Assembly (NCBI RefSeq): GCF_030269125.1
Contig: NZ_BSSM01000006.1
Location: forward strand, 124,001-188,000
Origin: Streptomyces hygroscopicus subsp. hygroscopicus
Lineage (GTDB): Bacteria; Actinomycetota; Actinomycetes; Streptomycetales; Streptomycetaceae
Length of the DNA stretch: 64,000 nucleotides
Direction of reading: 5' to 3'
Part shown: positions 1 through 8,558 of the stretch, piece by piece
Numbering within the stretch: position 1 is the first letter of the stretch
How the letters are laid out: each line of letters starts with the position of its first letter
Notes under the pieces: model-generated
What the model saw: the letters and a program-made list of their open reading frames with translations, nothing else
What the model was told of the DNA's origin: nothing
Databases searched by the model: none
Program-made: the position numbers and the translations under genes

Positions 1-118
1 CGCGGCGCTCCCGCCGGTCCCCTCCGGCGGCCCGTCAGGTCCGGCCGCCGCGCCGAGGCCGCCCGTGGGCGCAGGGCATGATGGCAGGCACGTGTCCGGA
101 GGCCGAGGGGAGAGACCG

Positions 119-583
119 GTGACCGCCATGCCGCACGAGGAGTCCCGAGCGGGACAGGACGAGCCGACCATAAGGCTCGACCGCCTGGACGCCACCTGGC
201 CGGACGACGATCCGCACGCCAACTTCAAGTCGGACGTCGCCCTTTACGGCAAGCTCGACCCGCTCGTCACCCTGCGGGGCATGTCGGAGAACCTGGACAT
301 CCCCGTGGGCGCCCTCGCCCGCTATGTGCTGGCCCGGTGGGCGACCGGTGGCAGTGGCGGGCTCCTGGAGGTGGGCCCCGTGATGGTGCACCGGCTCTGG
401 GAACCGATCGCCGAGGCCGAGCGGCTGGACAGCGACAGCGAGCGGCTGCGGGCGTACCACCAGCTGCGGGAGATGATCGCCTGGCTCAAGCTGCCGCTCG
501 ACGATCCGTCGGTCTATCCGGCGCAGTACGACGGCCCCGAGCACGACGACGCCCCGGACGACCCGGAGGGCACACCGGGGTGA
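119..583 (+). CDS. Small conserved hypothetical protein (DUF6027-like)
   Basis: A 154-residue soluble acidic protein with no membrane segment or signal peptide. The centre, around residues 50-75, holds a stretch resembling a helix-turn-helix ([17 protein letters not shown]), followed by a helical segment and a Pro/Asp-rich tail. I recall similar Streptomyces proteins being labelled DUF6027, but the function is unknown. The GTG at 119 is chosen because a GGGGAGAG ribosome site ends five bases upstream; the ATG at 128 is further from it and the GTG at 65 has no such site. It stands about 120 bases before the NUDIX gene on the same strand and may share its transcript. Confidence 0.75.
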   Translation: MTAMPHEESRAGQDEPTIRLDRLDATWPDDDPHANFKSDVALYGKLDPLVTLRGMSENLDIPVGALARYVLARWATGGSGGLLEVGPVMVHRLWEPIAEAERLDSDSERLRAYHQLREMIAWLKLPLDDPSVYPAQYDGPEHDDAPDDPEGTPG

Positions 584-702
584 GCCCGGCCCCGACCAGC
601 CCGCCGGGACGGGCGACGACCGGCCGTCGAACCGAAGAAGCCCCCGCGCGGCCCCGCCGCCCAGCGAACGGAGCCACGCCCTCCCCACTCACAGGAGCCA
701 CC

Positions 703-1188
703 ATGTCCGCGCCGAACGCCCCCACCCTCACCAGCCGCGACCGCTCCCCCGAGCCCCCCGTCCCGCACGCCGCCCTCGGCGTCGGCGCGATCGTCCTCGG
801 CGAGCAGGGTGTCCTCCTCGGCCGCCACCGGCGCGGCACCCTCGAACTGCCGGGCGGGACCGTGGAGCCCGGGGAGTGCCTGGAGGAGACCGTCGTACGG
901 GAACTCGCCGAGGAGACCGGGCTGATCGTACGGACCGAGGACGTCAGGCTGCTGGGCACGCTGGTCGACCACGTCGAGGACGTCGTACGGGTCACCGTCG
1001 GCGCCCTCGTCACCAGCTGGCGGGGCAGCCCCGCCACCCAGCCGGACGAGCGCGTCGGCGACTGGTCCTGGTACCCCCTGGACCGGCTGCCGGACGGTCT
1101 GTTCGTGTGCAGCGCGCAGATCCTCACCGCGTGGCGGCCCGGACTGCCCATCGCCCACGCACCGGCGCACTTCACCCCGTACGCCTAG
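703..1188 (+). CDS. NUDIX hydrolase
   Basis: A 161-residue NUDIX-fold pyrophosphohydrolase, expected to cleave nucleoside-diphosphate-linked substrates with a divalent metal. The full Nudix box (G-x5-E-x7-R-E-L-x-E-E-x-G-L) runs from Gly52 to Leu74 with all catalytic glutamates present. The N-terminal 22 residues are a Pro/Ser-rich extension. Substrate cannot be read from the sequence; the small size and 8-oxo-dGTPase-like box fit a housecleaning or ADP-ribose-type enzyme. The ATG at 703 follows an AGGAG site. It is convergent with htpG, with a shared hairpin terminator between them. Confidence 0.9.
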   Translation: MSAPNAPTLTSRDRSPEPPVPHAALGVGAIVLGEQGVLLGRHRRGTLELPGGTVEPGECLEETVVRELAEETGLIVRTEDVRLLGTLVDHVEDVVRVTVGALVTSWRGSPATQPDERVGDWSWYPLDRLPDGLFVCSAQILTAWRPGLPIAHAPAHFTPYA

Positions 1189-1199
1189 GGTCCGGGAGG

Positions 1200-1230
1200 G
1201 GGCGACGCCGGCGGTCGCGCGGCGTCGCCC
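1200..1230. terminator. Bidirectional hairpin between NUDIX gene and htpG
   Basis: The arms GGGCGACGCC and GGCGTCGCCC form a perfect 10-bp GC stem with an 11-base loop. It lies 12 bases past the NUDIX stop and 12 bases past the htpG stop on the other strand. There is no T-tract, which is usual for Streptomyces terminators. Confidence 0.7.
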
Positions 1231-1242
1231 TCGTGCGTCCCG

Positions 1243-3144
1243 TTACAGCGCCCGCTCCAACCGCTCCGCCATCAGCTTCACGAAGCGCGCCGGCTCCTTC
1301 GGCTGGCCGCCCTCCGCGAGGACCGCGAGGCCGTACAACAGCTCGGCGGTCTCGGCGAGTCCGGTGCCTTCGCCGTGCTCGGTGTAGGCCGCGTTGAGGC
1401 CCTTGACCAGGGCGTGGCCGGGGTTGAGTTCGAGGATGCGCTTGGCCCGGGGGACCTCCTGGCCCATGGCGCGGTACATGTTCTCCAACGCCGGGGTGAG
1501 GTCGTGCGCGTCGGAGACGACGCAGGCCGGCGAGACGGTGAGCCGGGAGGACAGCCGTACCTCCTTGACGTCCTCCCCCAGGTGCTTGCCCATCCACTCC
1601 AGCAGGCCGGCGTACGCCTCGTTCCGCTTCTCCCGCTCCTCGTCGGCGGCTCCGTCCTCGCCCTTCGCGTCGAGGTCGAACTCGCCCTTGGCGACGGACT
1701 TCAGCTTCTTGCCGTCGAACTCGCCCACCGCGTCGACCCACACCTCGTCCACGGCGTCGGTGAGCAGCAGCACCTCGATGCCCCGCTCGCGGAACGCCTC
1801 CATGTGCGGGGAGTTCTCGATGGCCTGGCGGGAGTCGCCGGTCAGGTAGTAGATGTCCTCCTGGCCGTCCTTCATCCGCTCCACGTAACCCTGGAGCGTG
1901 GTCGGCTCGGTGTCGTCGTGCGTGCTCGCGAACGAGGCGACGGCGAGGAGGGTTTCGCGGTTCTCCGCGTCGGTGACCAGGCCCTCCTTGAGCACGGTGC
2001 CGAACTCCCGCCAGAACGTGGCGTACCGGTCCGACTCCTCTGCCCTCAGGTCCTTGACCGTGGAGAGGACCTTCTTCGTCAGCCGGCGGCGCATCATCTC
2101 GATGTGGCGGTCCTGCTGGAGGATCTCGCGGGACACGTTGAGCGAGAGGTCCGCCGCGTCGACGACGCCCTTGACGAAGCGCAGGTACGGCGGCAGCAGC
2201 GCCTCGCAGTCGTCCATGATGAACACCCGCTTGACGTACAGCTGTACGCCCCGCCGGAAGTCACGGGTGAACAGGTCGTGCGGGGCGTGCGCGGGCAGGA
2301 AGAGCAGCGCCTGGTACTCGAAGGTGCCCTCCGCCTGGAGCCGGATGGTCTCCAGCGGGTCGCGCCAGTCGTGGCCGATGTGCTTGTACAGCTCGTGGTA
2401 CTCGTCCTCGGACACCTGGTCGCGCGGCCGGGCCCACAGCGCCTTCATGGAGTTGAGGGTCTCCGGCGCCGCGTCGCCCTCGTCGCCGGCGCCCCCGGAC
2501 GTCATCCGGATCGGCCAGGTGATGAAGTCCGAGTACCGCTTGATGATCTCCCTGATCTTCCAGGGGGAGGTGTAGTCGTGGAGCTGGTTCTCCGGGTCGG
2601 CGGGCTTGAGGTGGAGGGTGACCGAGGTGCCCTGCGGCGCGTCCTCGACCGCCGCCAGGGTGTACGTCCCCTCGCCGCGCGAGGTCCAGCGGGTGCCCTG
2701 GCCCTCCCCGGCCCGCCGGGTCACCAGGGTGACCTCGTCGGCCACCATGAAGCCGGAGTAGAAGCCGACACCGAACTGGCCGATGAGCCCCTCCTCGCCG
2801 GCCGCGTCCTTGGACTCCCGCAGCTCGCGCAGGAATTCGGCGGTGCCGGAGTTGGCGATGGTGCCGATGAGCTGCCCGACCTCGTCGTACGACATACCGA
2901 TGCCGTTGTCCCGCACGGTGAGGGTGCGGGCGTCCTTGTCGATGTCCAGCTCGATGTGCAGGTCGGACACATCGGCGTCGAGCGCGTCGTCCCGCAGCTT
3001 CTCCAGGCGCAGCTTGTCCAGCGCGTCGGACGCGTTGGAGACGAGCTCGCGCAGAAAGACATCCTTGTTCGAGTACACGGAGTGGATCATCAGCTGGAGC
3101 AGCTGACGGGCCTCCACCTGAAACTCAAACGTCTGCGTCGACAT
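1243..3144 (-). CDS. htpG: Molecular chaperone HtpG (Hsp90)
   Basis: A 633-residue cytosolic Hsp90-family ATP-dependent chaperone, full length for the family. The GHKL ATPase domain shows [12 protein letters not shown] near residues 33-44, DNGIGM at 79-84 and GQFGVGFYS at 122-130; the middle and C-terminal dimerisation domains follow. The ATG at 3144 is preferred over more distal in-frame starts because the Hsp90 domain begins at once ([14 protein letters not shown]) and a GAGG site lies just upstream. It is monocistronic, with the crcB operon ending 80 bases upstream on the same strand. No HspR inverted repeat was recognised in that short gap. Confidence 0.97.
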
Positions 3145-3224
3145 GTTCGCGGATACCTCACAGGTCCTGTCGTGGGAACTGGCGGCAGCCACTGTAAAAC
3201 ACCATGTCAGGACGGAGGGCCACA

Positions 3225-3599
3225 TCAGGCCCAGAAGGACTGGGCGAGGGCCGTGCCCAGGAACGCGGCGCCGAGGCCCGCGACGACGCTCGCGACGACG
3301 TTGGCGGCGGCGAGGAGGCGCGCGCCGTCCTCGGCGAGGCGCAGGGTCTCGTAGGAGAACGTGGAGTAGGTGCTCAGCGCCCCGCACAGCCCGGTGCCGA
3401 TCAGCAGCTGGAGGTCCGAGGACATCCCGCCGGCGAGGACCGCCCCGGTGACCAGGCCGAGGACGAGGCTGCCGACGACGTTGACGGTGAAGGTGCCCCA
3501 GGGGAAGACGGTGTCGTGCCGCGACTGCACGGTGCGGTCGGTCAGATAGCGCAGCGGTGCGCCGACGACGGCTCCGGCGATGACCAGCAGCCAGTTCAC
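3225..3599 (-). CDS. crcB: Fluoride channel CrcB/FluC, first subunit
   Basis: A 124-residue membrane protein with four predicted hydrophobic helices, the normal size for one Fluc subunit. It exports fluoride passively across the cytoplasmic membrane. Conserved features are the PLRY start of the first loop, the GTFTVNVVGS helix and the GALSTYSTFSYE motif whose Ser/Thr/Phe residues line the fluoride path. The GTG start at 3599 overlaps the stop codon of the preceding small gene (GTGA), so it is translationally coupled. Two crcB genes in one operon are usual in actinobacteria, where the two subunits form an antiparallel heterodimer. Confidence 0.93.
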   Translation of the reverse strand: MNWLLVIAGAVVGAPLRYLTDRTVQSRHDTVFPWGTFTVNVVGSLVLGLVTGAVLAGGMSSDLQLLIGTGLCGALSTYSTFSYETLRLAEDGARLLAAANVVASVVAGLGAAFLGTALAQSFWA

Positions 3600-3823
3600 G
3601 GACTCTCCTTCACGTCATGGCCGTGGCGGCGCACGATCTCGCGGGGGTCGACGGTCCCCAGGGCCTCGCCGCGGGACAGGCCGGTGCCGGCCGGCCCGGC
3701 CCGGTGGGCCCGGTGCGCGATCCCGGCGAGGAGGGGCTCGTGGTGCCGCATGCCGTTCTCGCCGGCCGGGACCGCGAGGCGCGGGGCGGCGAGTTGTGCG
3801 GCGGGGACGGCCGGTGTCGTCAC
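3596..3823 (-). CDS. Shortened DUF190-like protein between the two crcB genes
   Basis: A 75-residue reading frame on the minus strand, joined to its neighbours by GTGA overlaps on both sides and preceded by a good GGAGGG site. Residues 15-45 ([20 protein letters not shown], then [16 protein letters not shown]) resemble the first half of DUF190 proteins, PII-like partners usually found between crcB genes. The usual middle of the family is absent, and the sequence jumps to a tail ([10 protein letters not shown]) resembling the DUF190 C-terminal strand. It therefore looks like an in-frame internal deletion: either a degenerating gene or a retained coupling element. The family match is from memory of the motif and needs a profile search. 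Confidence 0.6.
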   Translation of the reverse strand: MTTPAVPAAQLAAPRLAVPAGENGMRHHEPLLAGIAHRAHRAGPAGTGLSRGEALGTVDPREIVRRHGHDVKESP

Positions 3824-4287
3824 GACGCCCTCCACCCGATGACGCGCCGGGTGAGGTGCGCGGTGGTCCACACGGCCGCGAGGGCGCCGAGCGCGGTCGC
3901 GGCGAGGTCCAGCAGGCCGGTGGCTGCCCGGCCGTTGTCGGTCAGGCGCTCGATGTCCACGGTGTAGGCGGAGAAGGTGGTGAACCCGCCGAGGAACCCG
4001 GTGCCGAGGAAGGGTCTGACCAGGCGGTGGCCGGCCCGGACGTCGGTGGTGACGACCATGAGGACGCCGATGACGGCGCAGCCGGTGACGTTCACCCAGA
4101 ACGTGGTCCACGGGAAGGCACCGGACGCGGTCGGCCACAGCAGCGCGGCGCCGTAGCGGGCGCAGGACCCGAGGGCGCCGCCCGCGGCCACGGCCGTGAA
4201 GACCGGCCACCGCGCGGGGCCTGCACCGGGCAGGGGCCGTTCCATGCCGGTTCCGGTGGATTCGTTCAGCGTGGTCCGCTCCGCCAC
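3820..4287 (-). CDS. crcB: Fluoride channel CrcB/FluC, second subunit
   Basis: A 155-residue membrane protein with a 30-residue hydrophilic N-terminal extension and four hydrophobic helices. Family motifs are present: [21 protein letters not shown] and the [12 protein letters not shown] segment with the pore-lining residues. It is expected to pair with the CrcB subunit encoded two genes downstream to expel fluoride. The GTG at 4287 is chosen because GAGGAGG lies five bases upstream; an ATG just before it is out of frame. This is the first gene of the coupled crcB-DUF190-crcB operon. I looked for a fluoride riboswitch upstream and did not recognise one. Confidence 0.92.
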   Translation of the reverse strand: MAERTTLNESTGTGMERPLPGAGPARWPVFTAVAAGGALGSCARYGAALLWPTASGAFPWTTFWVNVTGCAVIGVLMVVTTDVRAGHRLVRPFLGTGFLGGFTTFSAYTVDIERLTDNGRAATGLLDLAATALGALAAVWTTAHLTRRVIGWRAS

Positions 4288-4606
4288 ATGGCCTCCTCGG
4301 GCAGGGCGCCCAGGGCATGCCGGGGCGCGCTTCGTCGCAAGGAGGGACCATTGGCGGCGACATTGCCGCGGTTGGGTACGGCGGGACCCACCGCCGTGCG
4401 GGGACCGGGGTCACGCCGCGTGCCCAGGATAGCGGGAAACCGGTACGGCCCGACGAGGCGCCCGCACTCCGAGACGAGCCCGGTGGCGCGGGCCCCGGCC
4501 CTTCCGCCGCGCAGTACTCCCCCATCACGGCATCCGCGGGAAAGAGGCCCCCGCGCGTCCGGGCCGCGGTCACCGGCACCCGGGAGGGCCGTCCGCCGTA
4601 CGGGAG

Positions 4607-4870
4607 GTGGAGCCCGAGGGGCCGCGCCCGCGGGAGGTGCTGGTGCGGAGCGCCGCCGGTGTCCGCCACACCGGCCTCGGCAGCCAGGCGGACGGCCCGC
4701 GGAGCCGGCCCCGATGGTGTTCGGCACGAGGGCGCGGGTGTGGTCAAGGCGGTGGGCGCGGAGGTGACCGGAGTCGCGCCGGACAACCGCGTCCGGTGAA
4801 CCCCGTCATGGACGCCGACGAGGCGGCGGGCGGTGTGCGCGACGGCGGCGCGGGCAAGCCGGTGCCCGCC
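4607..4870 (+). pseudogene. Remnant of a zinc-type alcohol dehydrogenase (MDR family)
   Basis: Pieces of a medium-chain dehydrogenase are spread over several frames. First comes EPEGPRPREVLVR with VRHTGL from 4607, resembling the start of zinc alcohol dehydrogenases although the catalytic Cys is now Arg. After frameshifts, PAPMVFG and then HEGAGVVKAVGAEVTGVAP follow in two other frames, ending at a stop near 4799. From about 4796 another frame gives DADEAAGGVRDGGAGKPV, like the C-terminal helix of the same family. The central catalytic and NAD-binding regions are gone. The rest of the 652-base gap 4288-4939 shows no gene I can support. Confidence 0.65.
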
Positions 4871-4939
4871 TGCGGCTGGGCAACTCCCAGGCACGCGAAG
4901 GGGTTTGCCCGTCGATGGCGGGCTGACCATCATGTCGGG

Positions 4940-5803
4940 ATGCGCTTCTCCGTGAACGTACCCAACTTCGGCGACTTCGCGGACCCCCGCGCCGTCGCGA
5001 CCGTGGCGGTCGCCGCCGAGCAGGCGGGCTGGGACGGCCTGTTCGTCTGGGATCACGTGCTGCACCGGCGCCACCAGGGGCGTCCCTTCGCCGATCCCTG
5101 GATGCTGCTGACGGCGGCCGCGCTGGCGACCTCCCGCATCCGCCTGGGCACCCTGCTGACACCGGTGCCGCGGTACCGTCCGCAGCAACTGGCCCGCCAG
5201 GTGGCCACGCTGGACCGGCTCAGCGGCGGCCGGGCGGTCTTCGCGGCGGGCCTGGGCGGCCCGGTCGAGGACGAGTACCGCAGCTTCGGCGACACCGCCG
5301 GGCCGCGGGAGCTGGCCGAGCGGCTGGACGAGGGGCTGGAGCTGCTGGCCCGCTTCTGGTCCGGCGAGCCGGTGGACCACCACGGCCCCCACTACACGGC
5401 CCGGGACGTCACCCTGCTGCCCGCCACCGCGCAGCGGCCCCGCCCGCCGGTGTGGATCGGCGGGTTCTGGCCGCGCCGCGCGCCCATGCGCCGCGCGGCG
5501 CGCTGGGACGGCGCCGTGCCGCTCTTCGAGACCGCCCGTCACGGGCAGGTGCCGGAGGTGGCGCAGGTGCGCGAACTGATCGCCCATGTCCGGGCGCACC
5601 GTACGACCGACGTTGGACGCCCCTTCGAGTTCGTCCTCGGCGGCGCCACCCCGGCGGACCCCGCGAGGGCCGGGGACGTGATCGGCCCGCTGCGCGACGC
5701 CGGTGCCACCTGGTGGGACGAGCGGCAGCTCCAGGGCGGCCCCGACCTGGACCGGCTGGGGCCGGTGCTGCGGCGCGTGGAAGCGGGCCCGCCGGTGCTC
5801 TGA
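4940..5803 (+). CDS. LLM-class flavin-dependent oxidoreductase
   Basis: A 287-residue bacterial-luciferase-like monooxygenase, expected to be a TIM barrel using reduced FMN or F420. The start FSVNVPNFGDFADPRAV, the WDGLFVWDH segment and IRLGTLLTPVPRYRP are typical of the family. The substrate is unknown. The ATG at 4940 opens directly on the first beta strand; no strong ribosome site is seen. The gene follows the dehydrogenase debris and precedes an unusually AT-rich promoter region belonging to the ArsR-SulP operon. Confidence 0.88.
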   Translation: MRFSVNVPNFGDFADPRAVATVAVAAEQAGWDGLFVWDHVLHRRHQGRPFADPWMLLTAAALATSRIRLGTLLTPVPRYRPQQLARQVATLDRLSGGRAVFAAGLGGPVEDEYRSFGDTAGPRELAERLDEGLELLARFWSGEPVDHHGPHYTARDVTLLPATAQRPRPPVWIGGFWPRRAPMRRAARWDGAVPLFETARHGQVPEVAQVRELIAHVRAHRTTDVGRPFEFVLGGATPADPARAGDVIGPLRDAGATWWDERQLQGGPDLDRLGPVLRRVEAGPPVL

Positions 5804-5867
5804 CGGGGTCGGCCACCTCTCGACACACCAGACATGAGCGGGCAAAGTGTGACAAATCAGATATAGG

Positions 5868-5887
5868 AATTGCTAAAGTTTGCAATT
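5868..5887. promoter_or_regulatory. Palindrome in AT-rich promoter of the ArsR-SulP operon
   Basis: AATTGC and GCAATT form a perfect inverted repeat with an 8-base spacer inside an AT-rich island (about 5850-5895), 50 bases before the ArsR start. The island contrasts strongly with the surrounding GC-rich DNA. By analogy with other ArsR-family genes this is a plausible autoregulatory operator overlapping the promoter. No binding evidence is available. Confidence 0.5.
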
Positions 5888-5936
5888 GGTTAGATGCTTT
5901 GTTCGTCGTATTCGCAGAGAGAGAAGTCGAGGGATC

Positions 5937-6278
5937 GTGTCGGTTCCGCTGTACCAGGCGAAGGCCGAGTTCTTCCGGATGCTCGGTCACCCCGTACGGA
6001 TACGGGTGCTCGAGCTGTTGCAGGACGGGCCCACGCCGGTCCGGGACCTGCTCGCCGCCATCGAGGTGGAGCCGTCCAGCCTCTCCCAGCAGCTGGCGGT
6101 GCTGCGCCGCTCGGGGATCGTCACCTCCACCCGCGAGGGCTCGACGGTGGTCTACCAGCTGGCCGGCGGTGACGTGGCCGACCTGATGCGGGCCGCGCGC
6201 CGGATCCTCACGGAGATGCTCACCGGGCAGCACGAACTGCTCACCGAACTGCGGGAAGCCGAGGTCTCCGCCCGATGA
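5937..6278 (+). CDS. ArsR-family winged-helix regulator
   Basis: A 113-residue ArsR/SmtB-type repressor. The winged helix covers nearly the whole protein: LGHPVRIRVLELL, the recognition helix PSSLSQQLAVLRRSG, and the wing TREGSTVVYQL. No CxC metal site is present, so it probably senses something other than arsenic or a thiophilic metal. The GTG at 5937 is used because a GAGGGA site lies upstream and the conserved PLYQAKAEFFRMLGHP segment follows at once. Its stop overlaps the SulP start (ATGA), so it is probably the co-transcribed regulator of the transporter. It is clearly paralogous to the ArsR gene at 9445. Confidence 0.92.
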   Translation: MSVPLYQAKAEFFRMLGHPVRIRVLELLQDGPTPVRDLLAAIEVEPSSLSQQLAVLRRSGIVTSTREGSTVVYQLAGGDVADLMRAARRILTEMLTGQHELLTELREAEVSAR

Positions 6279-8017
6279 GCACCGCTCTCGCCCGGGGCGT
6301 ACGGACCGTACGCACCCGGATCACCTCCCTGCTGCCCGGCCGCTCCGACCTCGTCGCGGTACGGCGCGACCCGCGCCGGGACCTGCTCGCGGGCCTCACC
6401 GTCGCCATCGTCGCGCTCCCCCTCGCCCTCGGCTTCGGCGTCTCCTCGGGGCTCGGCGCCGAGGCGGGCCTGGCCACCGCGGTGATCGCCGGTGCGGTCG
6501 CGGCGGTGTTCGGCGGCTCGAACCTCCAGGTGTCGGGGCCGACCGGCGCGATGACCGTCGTCCTCGTGCCGATCGTCGGCCGGTACGGGCCCACCGGTGT
6601 GCTCACCGTCGGCCTGATGGCCGGTGTCCTGCTGATCGTGCTGGCCGCGCTGCGCGCCGGGAAGTACATGCAGTACGTGCCCGCGCCGGTGGTGGAGGGC
6701 TTCACTCTCGGCATCGCCTGTGTGATCGGGCTCCAGCAGGTGCCGAACGCGCTCGGTGTGCCCGCGCCCAAGGGCGACAAGGTGCTGGTGGTGACCTGGC
6801 GGGCGTTCGAGGAGTTCGCGAAGGCGCCGAACTGGACCGCCGTCGGGCTCGCGCTCGCCGTGGCCGCGGTGATGCTGCTCGGCGCGCGGTGGCGGCCCAC
6901 GGTCCCCTTCTCCATCCTCGCCGTGATCGCGGCGACCGTCGTCGCCCAGCTCGCCCGTCTCACCGCGGCCAAGCCGATCGGTGAGCTGCCGTCCGGTCTG
7001 CCCGCGCCCTCCCTCTCCTTCCTCCACGCCGGCTCGCTCGGCTCCCTGGTGGCGCCCGCCGTGGCCGTCGCCGCGCTGGCCGCCCTGGAATCCCTGCTGT
7101 CGGCGTCGGTCGCCGACGGCATGACCGTCGGACAGCGGCACGACCCGGACCGCGAGCTGTTCGGCCAGGGCCTGGCCAACATCGCCGCCCCGTTGTTCGG
7201 CGGCGTCCCGGCCACCGGCGCGATCGCGCGCACGGCGGTCAACGTACGCACCGGAGCCGGTTCCCGGACCGCCGCGTTCACCCACGCCGTGGTCCTCGCG
7301 GTGATCGTCTTCGCCGCCGCCCCCCTGGTCGCGAAGATCCCGCTGGCCGCGCTCGCGGGCGTCCTGCTGGCCACCGCGGTCCGCATGGTCGAGGTCGGCT
7401 CGCTGAAGGCCATGGCCCGAGCCACCCGGTCGGACGCCGCGATACTCGTCCTCACCGCGGTGTGCACCCTCGCCCTGGACCTCGTCTACGCCGTGATCAT
7501 CGGCCTGGCCGTGGCCGGCGCCCTCGCGCTGCGTGCCGTGGCCCGGCAGGCGCGCCTGGACCGGGTGCCGCTGGACCGGGGCGACCACAGCGCGGAGGAG
7601 CACGCGCTGCTCGCCGAGCACATCGTGGCCTACCGGCTGGACGGTCCGCTGTTCTTCGCCGGTGCCCACCGCTTCCTGCTGGAGCTGACCGAGGTCGCCG
7701 ACGTCCGCGTGGTGATCCTGCGCATGTCGCGGGTGTCGACCATCGACGCCACCGGCGCCCTGGTGCTCAAGGACGCGGTGGAGAAGCTGCGCCGGCGCGG
7801 CATCGTCGTCCTCGCCTCCGGTATTCGGCCCGGACAGCGGCGCGTCCTCGACTCGGTCGGCGCGCTGGAACTGCTGCGGCCGGACGGCCAGGACTACGCC
7901 ACCACCCCCGAGGCGATCCAGGCGGCCCGCGGCCATCTCGAGGGCGTCGTGCCGGCGCACCCGGCCCAGCGGACCACCTCGACGCCCTCGACACCCACCG
8001 AGGAAGTCGTCCGATGA
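6275..8017 (+). CDS. SulP-family inorganic anion transporter with STAS domain
   Basis: A 580-residue SulP/SLC26 carrier. It has an N-terminal transport domain of many hydrophobic helices (about residues 35-425), with signature segments SNLQVSGPTGAMTVVLVPIV and LFGGVPATGAIARTAVNVR. A cytoplasmic STAS domain follows at about 445-560, containing the DATGALVLKDAVEKL helix. The substrate could be sulfate, bicarbonate or another anion; no carbonic anhydrase is fused or adjacent. It overlaps the ArsR gene by four bases, and its stop overlaps the start of a 16-codon ORF. Together with the following ATPase and lone STAS genes it forms what looks like a single operon. Confidence 0.93.
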   Translation: MSTALARGVRTVRTRITSLLPGRSDLVAVRRDPRRDLLAGLTVAIVALPLALGFGVSSGLGAEAGLATAVIAGAVAAVFGGSNLQVSGPTGAMTVVLVPIVGRYGPTGVLTVGLMAGVLLIVLAALRAGKYMQYVPAPVVEGFTLGIACVIGLQQVPNALGVPAPKGDKVLVVTWRAFEEFAKAPNWTAVGLALAVAAVMLLGARWRPTVPFSILAVIAATVVAQLARLTAAKPIGELPSGLPAPSLSFLHAGSLGSLVAPAVAVAALAALESLLSASVADGMTVGQRHDPDRELFGQGLANIAAPLFGGVPATGAIARTAVNVRTGAGSRTAAFTHAVVLAVIVFAAAPLVAKIPLAALAGVLLATAVRMVEVGSLKAMARATRSDAAILVLTAVCTLALDLVYAVIIGLAVAGALALRAVARQARLDRVPLDRGDHSAEEHALLAEHIVAYRLDGPLFFAGAHRFLLELTEVADVRVVILRMSRVSTIDATGALVLKDAVEKLRRRGIVVLASGIRPGQRRVLDSVGALELLRPDGQDYATTPEAIQAARGHLEGVVPAHPAQRTTSTPSTPTEEVVR

Positions 8018-8064
8018 GCGAGACGACCACGACGGGGCACCGCCCCGGCCCGACGGAGCGATGA
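8014..8064 (+). CDS. 16-codon mini-ORF bridging SulP and the ATPase gene
   Basis: An ATG overlapping the SulP stop opens a 16-codon frame (MSETTTTGHRPGPTER) whose TGA overlaps the start of the next gene. The overlaps on both sides suggest it carries ribosomes from SulP to the ATPase gene rather than encoding a functional peptide. It could equally be the relic of a longer gene. Ribosome profiling would be needed to show translation. Confidence 0.4.
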   Translation: MSETTTTGHRPGPTER

Positions 8065-8483
8065 TGTCCCAGGCCCTGCAGACCCTCCCCCACCGCCATG
8101 TGCTCACCCTGCCCACCGTCCCGAAGGCGGTGCGCGTCGCCCGGGAGACCGCCGAACAGACCTTCGTGGAATGGGGCATCGGGCTGCGCCACCACGTCGT
8201 GGACCCGGCGCTGCTGATCCTCAGCGAGCTGGTCACCAACAGCGTCCGGCACGCGGCCGAGGTCTCCCCCGAGGTCACCGTGATCTACGCGGCCGCCCAC
8301 GACTGCTTCGCCTTCGCCGTGCACGACCGCCACCCCTACCAGCCCCACCTGCGCACCGCGCCCACCGGACCGGGGGGCCTCGCCACCGTGATGGAGCTGG
8401 TCCTCGGCCTCGGCGGCACCGCGGTGGTCCGCGCGGACGCCGACGGCGAGGGCAAGAGCATCTGGATCACGCTGCCCCTGTAG
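8064..8483 (+). CDS. RsbW-like histidine-kinase-type ATPase (anti-sigma family)
   Basis: A 139-residue stand-alone GHKL ATPase. The N-box ILSELVTNSVRHA lies near residues 53-65 and a lid-like TGPGGLATVMELV segment near 105-117; no histidine phospho-acceptor domain is present. Proteins of this shape act as anti-sigma factors or STAS-protein kinases in partner-switching systems and are very numerous in Streptomyces. Of two adjacent ATGs (8061 and 8064), 8064 is better spaced from the GGAG at 8055. It lies between a SulP transporter with a STAS domain and a lone STAS protein, which suggests a local signalling set. Confidence 0.88.
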   Translation: MSQALQTLPHRHVLTLPTVPKAVRVARETAEQTFVEWGIGLRHHVVDPALLILSELVTNSVRHAAEVSPEVTVIYAAAHDCFAFAVHDRHPYQPHLRTAPTGPGGLATVMELVLGLGGTAVVRADADGEGKSIWITLPL

Positions 8484-8558
8484 GAACCGCGCGGAACCGC
8501 CGGTCCATCGCGCCTCCCCCTCCTCCCCCGCACCCCCGCACAAGGAAGTTGCCGCCGC

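Noticed and set aside
1375-3354. 659-codon plus-strand frame opposite htpG
   Set aside because: Antisense shadow of an intact, conserved gene.
4288-4400. Possible fluoride riboswitch before the crcB operon
   Set aside because: No conserved fluoride-aptamer core could be recognised in the upstream minus-strand sequence.
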